From positions 22,600,011 through 22,664,010 of the forward strand of contig CM038467.1 in the NCBI GenBank assembly GCA_021464415.1: a stretch of DNA of 64,000 nucleotides. Direction: 5' to 3'. The DNA is from Lonicera japonica (taxonomy: Eukaryota; Streptophyta; Magnoliopsida; Dipsacales; Caprifoliaceae). The translations under genes were made by a program, and so were the position numbers. Of this stretch, positions 35,043 to 47,500 are shown piece after piece; positions within the stretch are counted from its first letter, which is position 1; the number at the start of each line of letters is the position of its first letter. The notes under the pieces are model-generated. The model did no database searches, was not told where the DNA came from, and worked only from the letters and a program-made list of their open reading frames with translations.

Positions 35043-35484
35043 CTAGATTATAACCCGTGCTATGCACGGGCGATTTTATAAAAATTGTGTTTGAGCAAAA
35101 AATTGTTACCAAAAAAAATTGTCAACTATAGTTCTACAAATGAATTAGAAATTTTACTATCTTGTTTATAAAGTTGAAAAGAAATTCAAATTGATCTATA
35201 ATATAATAATAAAAAAAAATATAATCAAAGTATAAAAAACAAACACTAATTTGTAGATTCTTGAGGTGTGCAAGTTAAGATTAATAAAGAGAACAAATAT
35301 TTCTCTTTATTAATAATTGAGGAGATTAACAAATTTTGTTTAGAAAAGAAAAAACAAAGAGAAAAGGGAAAAAAAAAAGATTAACAATTAATGTAGCTAA
35401 TTAATGAGTGCATTAATGAGTGCCATGTGGCAATCCCAAAACAAATATTCCTCACTCCTCCCATTTTATATATATACTATTAGA
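35043..35484 (-). mobile_element. Short non-autonomous Helitron, 442 bp
   Basis: Read on the - strand it starts TCTAATAGTATATATATAA (right end, 35484) and ends with the hairpin GCCCGTGCATAGCACGGG, then TTATAATCTAG (left end, 35043). Host bases A and T flank it, giving the full A|TC...hairpin...CTAG|T Helitron signature. Its 5' end matches the decayed element at 22522-22989. Confidence 0.85.
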
Positions 35485-35554
35485 TATGTTGGGTATTTTA
35501 ATATAATATTTTAATTTTTACCTTATTATAGTATATGCAAAAAAAAAGTTGTTA

Positions 35555-35604
35555 AGTCTATTAATTTTGGCTCCTCCTGAACTTAATTTCTAGCTCCGCC
35601 TCTG
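35555..35604. mobile_element. Remnant end of a hAT element
   Basis: TTTGGCTCCTCCTGAAC...TAGCTCCGCCTCTG is the characteristic end of plant hAT elements with CAGAGGCGGAGC termini. The opposite end was not found; the Helitron at 35043-35484 lies just inside this end. Confidence 0.5.
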
Positions 35605-35628
35605 ATCACCGATAAGTTGGGATTACAT

Positions 35629-35665
<37 letters not shown>
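35629..35665. repeat. (CTA)n trinucleotide microsatellite
   Basis: About twelve CTA units in an uninterrupted run. A likely length polymorphism. Confidence 0.95.
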
Positions 35666-35669
35666 CACT

Positions 35670-36657
35670 TTTTAGCTAAATAAATGTTCATTGGAATAGA
35701 ATTGAGTATTCTATTTAATATTTAAGTAACAGCTGTAGTATTTATGCTTTAACAAAAGAACAAATACGTACTTGTTTTAGTTTGTTATATTTGATACGTT
35801 GGGATGTATAAGATAGTTGGTGACCATTCATTGGGTCTCTTTTAGGCCAATTCACTATTAAAACTCTAATTCCTTTTGGTTCATGAAACATAAGAGAAGT
35901 GTAAGTCTAGTTATTTCAATAATTTCTTGTGCTAGCTTACACTGTAATTCCTTCCCGTTCGTGAAACACCCATTTATACCGACATATTTTAAACTATCTT
36001 GGCATTGGCAGTGGCCAAACCAATTTAAAAGTAATTAATTAAATATAGGTGATGTAAAAAACCACAACTTATCTAAAGTGGATGATGCTTTTTAGGATGG
36101 GTGCTTCTGTGTATTCCTTAGTTCACTAGTTTTCTACACGCCCGATTGATAAGCTTTTTTACAAATTTTGTACATTTTATGTTTTGTTGACTTTGAAATT
36201 ATATACGTTAATTTTCTTCTAATTATTTCTAATTTCAAAATTCGGAATCGGATTCTTAAATACATTTTTATAGTATTAGACTAACATATAACTAACATGA
36301 TATGTTGATGTTTATAAAATTATGATTCGAATAAAAATTTAAAAACATACATAAAATTATCCTTCTAATTCAAACCCTATGATACAAAAGCTTTTCATGT
36401 ATGTCAGAACTCTTAAAAAGCAATGAGTGCTAGTTGACATAGGTTCAATTGCATTATAACTCTATTATATTATACATCATGGCTAGGAGTTGAGGATTCA
36501 AAATTAATCTAATGATCCTAATCGAGTCACATAATTCTTCAAGCTAGCTTCAAATTAGTAGACATTTTTTTTTAAAAAAAAAAACTTCCCATTCTTCTTA
36601 TAATTTAAGAAGTAAGCTTTTCTTATTTTACAACATCAACTTACATAAAACAAACTC
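35670..36657. other. Intergenic DNA, no feature seen
   Basis: AT-rich sequence without a supported gene or element end. Confidence 0.4.
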
Positions 36658-36660
36658 TTA

Positions 36661-36981
36661 GACCTCGTTTGGTTTACGGAAGGAAAATCAATTCCTCTAT
36701 CTTTCCCATGAAGGTGGGAAACTAAAATTCCTGTCAAGTTTCTTTTTTTAAGTTTGGTAAAGCATAGTAAGTATTTAGGTAGAGTATTGTTGTCCAAAAT
36801 TTTTGTAATAAATGCTAGGAAATCACAAAGGAAAATAAATCCCATGGGTTTTGAGATGAATGACTTTACCACCTACTTTCCCCTCTGTCAAGAAAGTGTT
36901 TCCGAAATTTGTGCTTACCAAACAAAGGAAATAAAAGACTTTCCTTCCCTAAATGCTCAAATCCGTGAATCAAACGAGGCC
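36661..36981. mobile_element. Tourist-like MITE, family copy 1, 321 bp
   Basis: The terminal inverted repeats are GACCTCGTTTGGTTTACGGA and TCCGTGAATCAAACGAGGCC, with TSD TTA on both sides (36658-36660 and 36982-36984). It is homologous along its whole length to 40681-40999 (shared TTTTGAGATGAATGA, AGTATTTAGGTA and TTTGTGCTT). The ORFs on both strands are a by-product of the element and encode no known protein. Confidence 0.9.
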
Positions 36982-36984
36982 TTA

Positions 36985-38170
36985 CATTAATATTCCAAAC
37001 TGGGCTAGGTCAAAGATGACATGACGAATATGCTACCATTAACAAATTTACGAAGAAATAACAATTCAATACCAAAACTATCTCGTCAAATTGGTTTATT
37101 GAATAAAAAAAGAAATAAATACACATTATCAATAAGAAAATTATGAAAAACGCAGAGACAAAATTATTATTTTCTATTCGAAGTTAATTCTATATAAAAC
37201 AATGAACACCTATAACAAAAGAAAAAGTCTTTGTTAATTAGCTCGTGTTTTTCTTCAAAAAACTATCCCAACTTCTCTTTCTCTAATATAAAGTTGCTCA
37301 TCTTTATTTCTTTAGTTTATTTTTACCCTTTTATCTCCGTTCAAATGCCCCATATATACAAATAGAAAGTCGATACGTTATATGTATAAAAATATGTATT
37401 ATGAATGAGAATACAAAAATAAATAATTATGATATTTAAAAAGACTACAATTTGATAAAAGAAAAATAATGAGACATTAATGTAAGAAACAAAAAAAAAA
37501 TGCCTAAGAAAACACTTAATACAATTAATAACCCACAATTAATGACATTAATATGAAGGTACTTGTTCTCTCAATTAATGTAGTAATTATGAAAAAACTT
37601 CCTCCATATTACTATTATATAATAGAATATAATAGATTTGCTGATGGACTCCTTGCCATTCGATGTGGATGCTTTTAGTTAACAAGTTTGTTAAAGCATG
37701 TGAAAGGAAAAAATAAGGGATTCAATGTAATTTAAAAGAGAAGAAATTAATCCCTTTGAAATATGGAGAAGAATTATAAATACTTCTCAAGTTCTCATTG
37801 ATACAAATTTAGGGAAGCAAACACCATAAACACAAAATAAGAAGAAAAAGTGGCGAAGTGGTACAGTGAATGGGATACTAAAGGCACGCGGCATAGTGGG
37901 GGAGAAGAGAAGACATCAGGGAGGAGCAAAAGCATCAAAGAGAATAAAATATGATTTGAATCCATAATACAATATCAATAAATTTGCTTCTTGTTCCTAG
38001 TTTGAATACAATTTCAAAATATAATAAATGTACTGAGTCTCGTATGAACCTTGCTCTCCTGCCAAAATGGAACTCTAGAGTGAATCTCGTAGTAAAAGGT
38101 TAAGTACGTGAAATCTAAAATTAAATTGATAGTCGGAAATTGAAATCTATATAATGTAACTTAATTCGAA
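36985..38170. other. Intergenic DNA, no gene seen
   Basis: AT-rich. CCATATTACTATTATATAATAGA near 37605 resembles the 5' end of a - strand Helitron (TCTATTATATAATAGTAATA), but no partner 3' end was found. Confidence 0.35.
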
Positions 38171-38639
38171 AAAATGAATTGGAAAACTTACAGACTAAAA
38201 CCTACTTAAAATTAAAATTGATAATTGGCATTATAAATTATAAACTTATTCTTCTATTTAAAGGAAATAATATCATCGAAGACATTAGAGTATTTGGTCA
38301 TTCAACTATTCTAAAAGTTCAAAAAATATTCACCGAATTAAAGCTGGTTTTATCTTACTCATTAAACTAATTATTTGATTTTAATTTGCTCGCTCTGTTC
38401 AAAAAGTCCATCAGCCTTGACGGAAGTTGGTCACGTGCCTCTCACATGACCAACTCCAGGAGCATTTTCGCTTAACCAAGGTGGTCTTGTTCTTGAACTG
38501 GTCTTGAAATTGTGTTCAAAGGAGAGAGTGCTTATAGGACCCTAAGAATCAAGATATTGAAAAAGCAGAGAATCAAGAAAGAGAAAATCGACAGCAATAG
38601 TGCATTTCATTTGTTAGAGAGAGAGAGAGAAAGGTACTC

Positions 38640-38805
38640 TGTTTCTTTCGGCTCTGTTTTTTATCCGGCAAACCCTTTTTCTTTTTTTGCTGCTCCGTTG
38701 CTTTGTTTTTTATCCGGCAAACCTGTTAGGGAGAGAGAAAGGAGTGAGGAGTATGCTGCTCCGTTGCTTTGTTTTTTATCCGACAAACCCATTTTTTTTT
38801 CCTGG
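38640..38805. repeat. Three imperfect tandem repeats
   Basis: The core TTTTTTATCCG(G/A)CAAACC occurs three times (about 38657, 38707 and 38774), each after GCTCCGTTGC or GGCTC. Repetition keeps several frames open, which accounts for the overlapping ORFs on both strands here. No known domain. A (GA)n tract precedes it at 38617. Confidence 0.75.
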
Positions 38806-38869
38806 CGAAAATACCCAGAGACCGACGAAAATACCCATTTTTTGTATTTTGTTCCCAAATGTGGAGGGA

Positions 38870-40075
38870 AAGAGGAAATGGCGAGTGATATGCATATGCA
38901 AAGAGAAACCTTCGAATTATAACAAACACCATTATGCATTATATATAGCATCAATAAACTCAATCTTAGCCAAAATTAAACACTACGGGTTCTCGTTTGA
39001 TAAAGACAAGAAAAATAAAAATAAAATTAGTTGATTTTCATAAAAAGTTAGAAAGAAAATAAAATCGAGTTTGATAGAAAAATTGAAAAATTTATTTGTT
39101 TAATTCTAAAAATTGTATCTGAAAAAATTTTGTTTGTTTGAATATAACACATTTGAAAATTGAATTTTTTTAATATGACAACTTTTCCCTTATCAGTTTA
39201 TTTGGATCACACGATTCTAAATGAAAATAAAAAAAAATCATATAATTTAAACTTTTCAACCAAGTTAACCCATTTCATTTATGAAAATTACTAATCACTA
39301 TTATTTTGCTAAATGCAAAAATTCATAAAATAAACTTTGTAAACTTGACAAAATTTTAAAACATAAAGACGTAATTTTATATCAACAACATCATCATTTA
39401 TTTCTATCTCTTTATTGTGTTGTTTATTCTTAATCTTCTTCTTCTACTTCTACATCTTCACAACAAACACTCTCTATCATAATACCTCATCCTCTACGAT
39501 TAGATCAAATCAAAGCAATTGAATTGAATTATTGAGTGATTGGTTTCTGGGTGATCATTAACCAGTTCTGCTCCCTCGAATAAGCTTTACTTTCTTTGTT
39601 TATTTTTCCCCTCAACTGTCATGAGGTAAGGGTGGGGAAAGAGGGTTGCAGACACACACAGACAGATTAAGAACAAAAATAAAAAACTGAGAGTGAAAGG
39701 GTAGTAGGCAGTAGACTGATCAAAACAAGAGGGTAAAATAGGTAGTTTACACTTTTTAAAATTAACTTTGGATAGAGATAAGTTGCTAAAAGTTGAAATA
39801 AGGGATCGAGGTGAGTGCTATACGGTTGATGAAATTATAATTCTCAGGAATCAATTAAATGAGAAGCAAAAGGAGAATGAGAATGATAATCTGTTGTTTG
39901 CTATATGGATTTAATTAAAGCTGTCAAAAGATGATGATAAGATTCTAAATAATAAATCGAAAGAAGAGCATGATACGGAGAGATTCGTGGAGGAACTAAT
40001 TTGTATTAAATAGTAAAATGCTCGTTTGAGATTAAATCTTGAGGTTCTAGCGGAGAAAGTTAATTAGGATGCTGC
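38870..40075. other. Intergenic DNA before a LINE remnant
   Basis: No gene was found. CTTCTTCTTCTACTTCTAC near 39428 is a low-complexity tract. From about 39780 the + strand begins to resemble a degenerate LINE ORF1 leader. Confidence 0.35.
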
Positions 40076-41120
40076 TAGGTTATAAGTGGGGGTGATGTTG
40101 TGGGTGATATGTTTGATAATCAATTTTCTTATTTGAATGGAAATGTTGTTGTACATAATTAAGAGATTGAGGGGAATAAAGCATGGGCTAAGATTGTTGC
40201 CCTTAGTAGGGAACGATCGTTTGGTTTTGAGCTTCGTTATGTTGCTCCGGTTGTGCTTAATGATGAAAATTTGGTATGCTTTGAGGAGGAGGATGTGGAA
40301 ATTGAAATTCAAAAATAGAGGAATGCTCTAGTAGTGTGTGTGATGGGGGTTAATCCCCCTTTCCATGTTAAGAGAATGTACTTTGAAACGAAATGGGGTA
40401 GATATGGTGGGATTAAGGTTTATTTGTTGAAAACTAGGGTTTACACTTTTGAGTTTAAGGAAGTAGAGACTAACATTGAAATTCTTGAGGCAGGGCCTTG
40501 ATCGATTAATAGTTGTCCATTAATTATCAAACTCTAAAGTCCTGAGGTTAATTTGGAGAAGGAAAAAATGGCGGAGGTTCTAGCATGGGTGCGATTTCTT
40601 AATTTGATACTTCATCTGTGGTCTACTGTGGCTTTAAGCAAAATGGCTAGTCAAATAGGGAAGCCATTGTTTACTTATATGCCCCGTTTGGTTCACATAA
40701 GGGAAATTAATTCCTTATCTGTCTCATAGAGGTAGGAAATTAAATTTTCTGTCAAGTTTCCTTTCTTGTGTTTGGTAAAGTACGAAAAGTATTTAGGTAA
40801 GGCTATTATTGTTCAAATTTTTTGTAATATATACTTGAAAATTACATGAGAAAATCAATCTCATGTGTTTTGAGATGAATGATTTTAAACCCTACTTTCT
40901 CCTTTCTCGGGAAAGTATTTTCAGAATTTGTGCTTGTCAAACAAAGAAAAGGAAAGACTTCATTTTTCGAGTACTAAAATCCGTGAACCAAACGAGATCA
41001 TAGGGTGACAACTAAAAGGGAAATGCTTACTTATGCTAGGGTTTATGTTGAAATAAAAGTGGGGGCAACACTACTGGATGTGCTTAATTTACGAGATGTG
41101 GATGGTATGGGATTAACTTA
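40076..41120 (+). pseudogene. LINE ORF1 (DUF4283/gag-like) remnant
   Basis: With several stops ignored, one frame keeps the block order of plant LINE ORF1 proteins: AWAKIV, GFELRYVAP, ALVVCVMGVNPPFHVKRM, VYLLKTRVYTFEF, ILEAGP, then WVRFLNLILHLWSTVALSKM and IGKPLFTY. After the MITE at 40681-40999 the next block follows directly in frame, KREMLTYARVYVEI, showing the MITE inserted into this remnant. The gag-like nucleic-acid-binding protein cannot be made because of in-frame stops at about 40316, 40500 and 40535. No ORF2 follows. Confidence 0.75.
40681..40999. mobile_element. Tourist-like MITE, family copy 2
   Basis: It is the full-length homologue of 36661-36981, with ends GCCCCGTTTGGTTCAC and GTGAACCAAACGAGATC. 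The TSD is short and blurred (TAT/ATA). Removing the element restores the LINE ORF1 reading frame, which confirms the insertion borders to within a base or two. Confidence 0.85.
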
Positions 41121-41567
41121 TTAAATAGATAGTTAAATAATATAGGAAGAAATTTGAATTTCAAAATTAATATAAAAATAAATTAAAATTTGAATATGTT
41201 TGAAATAATTTTAAATTTAATTATCAGAGTGCCACAATACCTATAAATTGTAAGATAAAAAAATAATAGTTAAAGATAAATCCTAACTCCATTTATCTTT
41301 TTGGTAGAAATTTTATGATTTTTTAATAGATTGCCTTTGAAAAAAATGAAATTAATTTATTGCGTGCTTTAATAGATTAGGGTAGAAAGTAACAAATAAT
41401 GATAGTTTAGGGTGCATTAAGGTAATATTTTCCCCAACCCGTTTATATCACGCGGTATTTGGTATTCAATGGTTGCTCACCGCCCTCACCGGATCGTGTT
41501 TCCTATCGTATAATTTACATAAAAACACCAAGATCAGACAGGCACAAAGGAGGAGCGCGGAGGAGAG
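41121..41567. promoter_or_regulatory. Upstream region and leader of PABN
   Basis: This is the interval between the LINE remnant and the PABN ATG. TATAATTTA near 41507 is a weak TATA-like candidate. The purine-rich leader AGGAGCGCGGAGGAGAGATGG runs into the ATG. Nothing else is firm. Confidence 0.35.
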
Positions 41568-44500
41568 ATGGAGGAGGGCGACGTCGATATGGTCGGAGCC
41601 GACACCGGAGCTGTAAGTATTTTTATCTCTCTCGAGATCGATTTTATTATGCGCGTTGTTGAGTTTGATTTTCTTTTTCTGAATTTTCTAAATCAGAAAC
41701 CCTATTTTTGTGTGCTTCTTTTGGAGTATTTTTTCAGGAACTGGACGATATGAAGAAGAGATTGAAGGAGATAGAGGACGAATCTGCCGCTCTGCGAGAG
41801 ATGCAGGCCAAGGTCGAGAAGGAGATGAGCGCTTCAGTACAACAAGGTTATCCTTTTTCTTCTTCTCGACTTTAGGGTTTTGATATCCCTATCTGTTACA
41901 ATTTTCTGTTTTAAAGTTTATTTATTCGTTTTATTCGATGCTTTTGGATGTATGCATAAGTATATTGTTCCAGTTATGGCCAACACAATGCAGGACTAAT
42001 ACAGATTCTCTAATCTCTATGATTTCCATGCTTTAAGCGACATTTTTTTTTGCGCGAAAATCGAAATTGTGGTTATCTTATTTGCTACTTATATTTATGT
42101 TTGAAGCATCACCTTGTAGGCGCAAATTGAAATTCGGGGTATTTTCTTTGCTGCCTCAAGTTGTACCCGTATGATATATTTGGTAGAACCAGTAGTATGA
42201 CCAGGGATGTTGCGTTCCCGCACACTACATTCATCCTTTCTCCCTTAACAAGAACTAAATTTTCTTATATACCTACACAATAGTATTATACCGGGTATGA
42301 ACTTGTAGTATTACATTCACCCAATGACAATATATAATTTCTCATGTGCTTAGAGAAGTGTCTATGAACTATTTGTGTCTATTTTCTGATGAAATTACAT
42401 CCTACTGCATGTAACTGTATTAATTCGTCCACTAAATAGGGTTTGTTCCCATTGGTTGTTATACTAAACAACCAAAGCATGAAACATACTTTGAACCTTG
42501 TTAATTTATTGAAGTCAACTGGATAACTTCAAACAACTTCTTGAGTGTTGCTTGATGTTAGGCTTGTTCAAGATCAGGTAGACGGCTGAACAAATTCAAA
42601 CCCGGTCGCATTTTAAAGCTCGTAAGTCTTATATGTCAAAATTTAGTCCAACTTGGTTTGTTTACATCCCTTCAGTTGCTGATTATCAAAAGTAAATTTA
42701 TTATATATAAATATAACATTTGTAAATTTTGTTGGTGAATGCTTTTGTCAATCATATGGTTCAGTTGGTCTGTAAGCACGAGCCTGTTGGAATTTTTGCT
42801 GTTAGAAAGAGAAAGTTAAAGAACTCAGAGACATGTCTTGTTTTACTGCGGTGGCCTTGCCACCTTGCTCCTCTAATGATGTCTCAAGATTCTTATCGTG
42901 GTTAGAGTTGTTTATGTTATTGCATACTAAGGTTTACTATTACTTGGTCTTAGTCTTCTTGCTCTCAGTTTTCTTTGTTCTCCAATTTAGAATTAATGGA
43001 CATGCATCATTTGATTGCGGTGGTCTTTTTTCTCTAATTATATCCTAAGACTCTTTTCTTGAACTGTTATGTCCTTATTTTTCTCACATATCTTTAGATC
43101 GTTCTATCACAGTCATGTTATTTCTGTCATTATATTGTGAGATTATGGATTGCTATTTTTTTGATCTTTCTTTGTAGTTTTCTTTGTTCGTTTTACTTAT
43201 TTATTATATTATATATTTTCTTATTTTTTGTATGTTACTTTCTTTGGTCTGAGTCCCTCCTTCTCTAATGAATAGTCCATGTTTGACTTTCAAATTATTA
43301 AGAATGGACTACTTTCATCACAATCAATGGCTTAGTTCAAAACTTGTTTCCTATCATGTGTTTTGGTACGTCGATTATGTCCTAAGAAAGTGTGGACTCT
43401 TAATTTGGGACTTCCTAAACCCGTACTATGATTTTTTCCCCTTTTCGTTTATTTTATCTTATTTGTTGTATTTGATTTCACTCTTCTATTTTAAATTTTT
43501 TGTTCCTTTCACTTTTTTTATACTTTATGCTTTTTCTTTCTTGTCACTTTTAGTTTCTGATTTTCTAATACTCATAAATATCATTTTTTGGACTTGCTTC
43601 TATCTTTGTTACTTGTGATTTTTGTTAATGTTATGAACCCAAGTCCCACGAAGAAATAGATTATTTGGAGTGACATATTACTCTATGGGCATCTTTCCCT
43701 TGCGAACCAGTTCTCAAGCACAAAGTCATAACATTTAGTTCGTAACAATTGGTATCAGAGCTGGCACCATGCCCGCTATGGGATCAGATTTATTGTGGAT
43801 GAGCTGTGGCTCGGGTTTGGGATCAGGCCTAGCGAGTCTGACCTCCGATCAGACTGTCCAACTTGGAAGGACCTAAGTTAAAATGCCTTGGCATTATGAG
43901 CATAGTCAGTGGATATTGGTAGATAAGTGAAGCTGACGAAGTGGAAAGGGCTGCCACCACAGAGCTAATGTCAGTAGAGTGAACCACCATAGAGTGGGCC
44001 GTTGTGGGTAATTGTTGTGAAGTGTTGTAGAATTTTATGAGCCCAAGTACCACGTGGTAAATCTAGATGATTTAAGTGTGATATATTAGCCCATGATCAA
44101 CCTTCGCCTGCAAGCCGGTTTCAAGGGGCAAGGTCTACTCTAGGGTTTGTAACATTTTTTCCTTTAATTCCTCTTGTTCTCCTTTTTTTCTGTTAACTCA
44201 TTTATTTTTACTTTTGCCCTTGCCTTCGCTTGTGCTTTATCCTTTCAGTTTTTCTTTTTCTATATACCTGTTATTTACTGTGATGTTCTTGCAGCTTTTA
44301 GTTTATTTTTCACAATATTCTATATATTTCATTATATATTTTTAGACCTAATTTTTTCAAGTAATCTTGTCTTTTCTCTGTTCTAAATATTGATAGGTTT
44401 ACTTCAATTTTAGTTTTTTCTTTTGTTCTTCTGAATTGTTTTTCAGTGCATTTCTTTTTTGGTCTGATTCTTGTTCTTACCTCGATTCTTGACTGCTTTA

Positions 44501-47500
44501 TTTACTCATTTTTCTCCTTTGCCTTTTCGTTATATGTTCTTAGTTTTTTTACTTATGTGATCTTCTTTTTCTTTTTCTTACTATTTTTGGATTTACATCA
44601 CTTAAAATTACGTTTATGTGCTATGAGCTTTGTCTTTTTACCTTATTCTATTGGACAAGTTAATTTTTCATCATTTCTGCCTTTCTAGCACTATATTCGG
44701 TTTCTGTCTCCTTTCTTTTTTTTATTTTGCTTTAAATGCTATACCTTGTGCAGGGCACTCCCAGCTTTTTGCAGATCTCCATGTCTGAATTAGATTAGTT
44801 TGCATGCACTTCCTAGTAATCAAATCAACCGACAGGATAGATATGACTGGTCCTTTTGAACTTAGAGCATCATATATTTTAAAAACATAGATTGCATTGC
44901 CACGATGACTTCATCGGTGTTAGATCATTGAAGTGTTTGCGTGAATATTTTGGCTTTATCCTATGTCTTTTGACATTTTGATAGCTAAACCAGTGAGAAA
45001 ATCAAGTGCTGTTGACTAGTTGATGTTTAAATTGGACTAGACTTAGAACGTCTGCTTTGAATTTTGAAGTCAGCATGCAATACGAAATTCTTAGATTTGT
45101 GTTCTAATTTAGTAGTTTACGCTTTTTATTAGTGTATTTTTCCAAGATTAGCGTGTGATAATGATGACTTTTTCGGGTTGCGTTATGAGTGGATATATCG
45201 TGGATTTTTCCAATTAGTCCTATTTTAATAATTTGTAATCATTTTCACTTGTTTTTCTTCTTTACGTTTTATGTGCGACTAGATCCTTCTACTGCTGCAG
45301 CAAGTCAGGCAAATAGGGAGGAAGCCGATGCTCGATCAATTTTTGTTGGAAATGTGAGTCCACTATTCGATGTGCATTTTATGATACTTACATAAGATGC
45401 AGCTACAAATTTGAGTAGCATTACTGCATATACAAACAAAATGACAAAATACCAGATTTTTTTTTTTACTTAAAAATTGCAGAATGCAGCACTGAAACAT
45501 TTTTGTGTGATGTTTACTCTTAAGGAATTGAAAGTTTTCAGAAACATATATGGGAGAAAGTGGTTTCTGCATTCATGGAAAAGTTCTCCATGTTTAGAGA
45601 TTTTCACTTTGATGTCCCAAATAACCCCTTTTTGTTTGTACTTGACATACTATGTTTTACCAGAAGCAATAACAAATGTTATCGCATAAATAATACCCAT
45701 CATGAGGACCACAAATCATTCTAGGAATTCCTTGATATAGATGTATTGGAAACTGTCGCTTCATTGACACTCAAACCGTCAAAACAAGTATAGGATACTT
45801 CTTCAATACAATCTTCTAAAAGGGCACTAGATGGACCTATGTGGCCATATAGTGGCCATCGCCTAGGTGCTAAGCGGTCATTTTTTTTTAAATATATGTG
45901 CATAGGAGGCTAGTATAAATATCTTTGTACTTTATGTACAGATAATTGATCACCTGTTTAATATAAATGTTACATAAAACGGGTAATTGATTTAATATGA
46001 TATCAGTTGCGAGTTTTATGTTACGATTGTATGATCCAGAGTTTGCATTAGAAAATATTAATGGTATAGGCCAAGAGATTTTATGTTACGAATCAAACTA
46101 TATCAATTGACTTAAATGTTTTTTAAAAAAGATTTTGTCCTTTCACGTAAGTCCTAAGTGAGTGTTGGTGCTCCATAGTTGACAATTTTCCAAAAGCGTG
46201 AACATTTAGCATGTTGGCTATTGGGGAATATACTGGAGGGGACAAGTGAGTTTGAGTATCTATTATGATCCCAGTTTCAACTCGGCTTAGTATGGGTTAT
46301 CCATCAATCTTATAATTTTTTAATAAATATATCACAAGTATTTGTGTGAATGAACAGTCAAATAGACAAAATGATTGGAATACCACAAACTCGTATTAAA
46401 TTTCAGGTTCTTTAATTTTCAATGTGAAAAGAGTTGGCAAAAGTTTTTATGAAAACTAAATTTCAATGAAATCCTAATTCATTGCATATCTCGGTTCAAT
46501 TTTAATCATGATATTCATTCCGATCATGTTTTATGTACTTATAATTTAATTGAGTCATACTCGATAGTAAAATTAACTACAGTGTGTTCTAGCTGCATGA
46601 TTTGTATTGATTGAGATGTGAATCGAGTATATTGACATGGATTATAAGATTCAACCACTATGAGTAATATGCTAGTTATCTCAAAATTTTCCCCAAAAGA
46701 AAATCTCAAATGCATGTGAATCCCTGATTGATGAGAATTTTTCTCATCACTAGTCTATTACAGATGTGGCTCACGTGTTTGGGATTTTCTTTTGGGGTAA
46801 TTTTCGGAATGAGTGGCAGTATTGAAAAATATTAGTTTGAAATATTGGCTGGGGAGAAAATGAGCGCTGTACGTAGTTTTATAAGAATCTTTCAACTAAT
46901 TTCAAGGTAGAAGAAACGCTTGTTGTTATGAAAGAGGATTGGAAATTTGAGGGGGTTGAGATCTGAATTACAGAGTTTTTGAGATTTCTTTGGGGGACAC
47001 GGGGTTGGGAGTTGCCTTATGGTAGGGTGACTCGTTGAAGATAGAGGCTGAGAAGATTATTGTACCTATGTAGGTGGCTGGTGCACAATTTCTGAGAAGG
47101 TTGTTATTATATTTTTATGCTGATTGCTGGTCAACAAAAAGGGATTTATGCGTGGAAAGGCTTATAACTGTTATTTAGATATTCATTCACTGGGTTTATA
47201 ATAATCCCCATCCAGGACTGTAGTATTAGTACTTTAGGGAAGAAAAGGTTTTTAAATAGGCTGGTAAAAAGACTTGGAAATTGTGGTGTTTAGTATTATA
47301 AGGGGTAAGTGGTTACCGAAACGGGCATACTTCTGTGGACAGCATGTAAATAATAGAAATTCTCATGGATCCACTAATTGACGCAAGTGAGCAGTTTTAA
47401 TCATTGTAATTTTCTAGTTATTCTGTTAATTTCAGTTGTTTGTTTGGTTAGTTTGTTCCCCTTTGGGGTTCTTGCATTAACCCATTATGTTCGTGTGTCA

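Noticed and set aside
35629..35665. Regularly spaced repeats suggestive of CRISPR
   Set aside because: Simple trinucleotide microsatellite; no spacer structure, and the genome is a plant's.
43750..43761. TGGTATCAGAGC as part of a tRNA gene
   Set aside because: Only the tRNA 3'-end complement is present, adjacent to a direct repeat; it is a retrotransposon primer-binding site and no cloverleaf surrounds it.
43268..44688. Several F/L/S-rich ORFs
   Set aside because: Located in PABN intron 2 in T-rich DNA; no domain or transcript-like structure.
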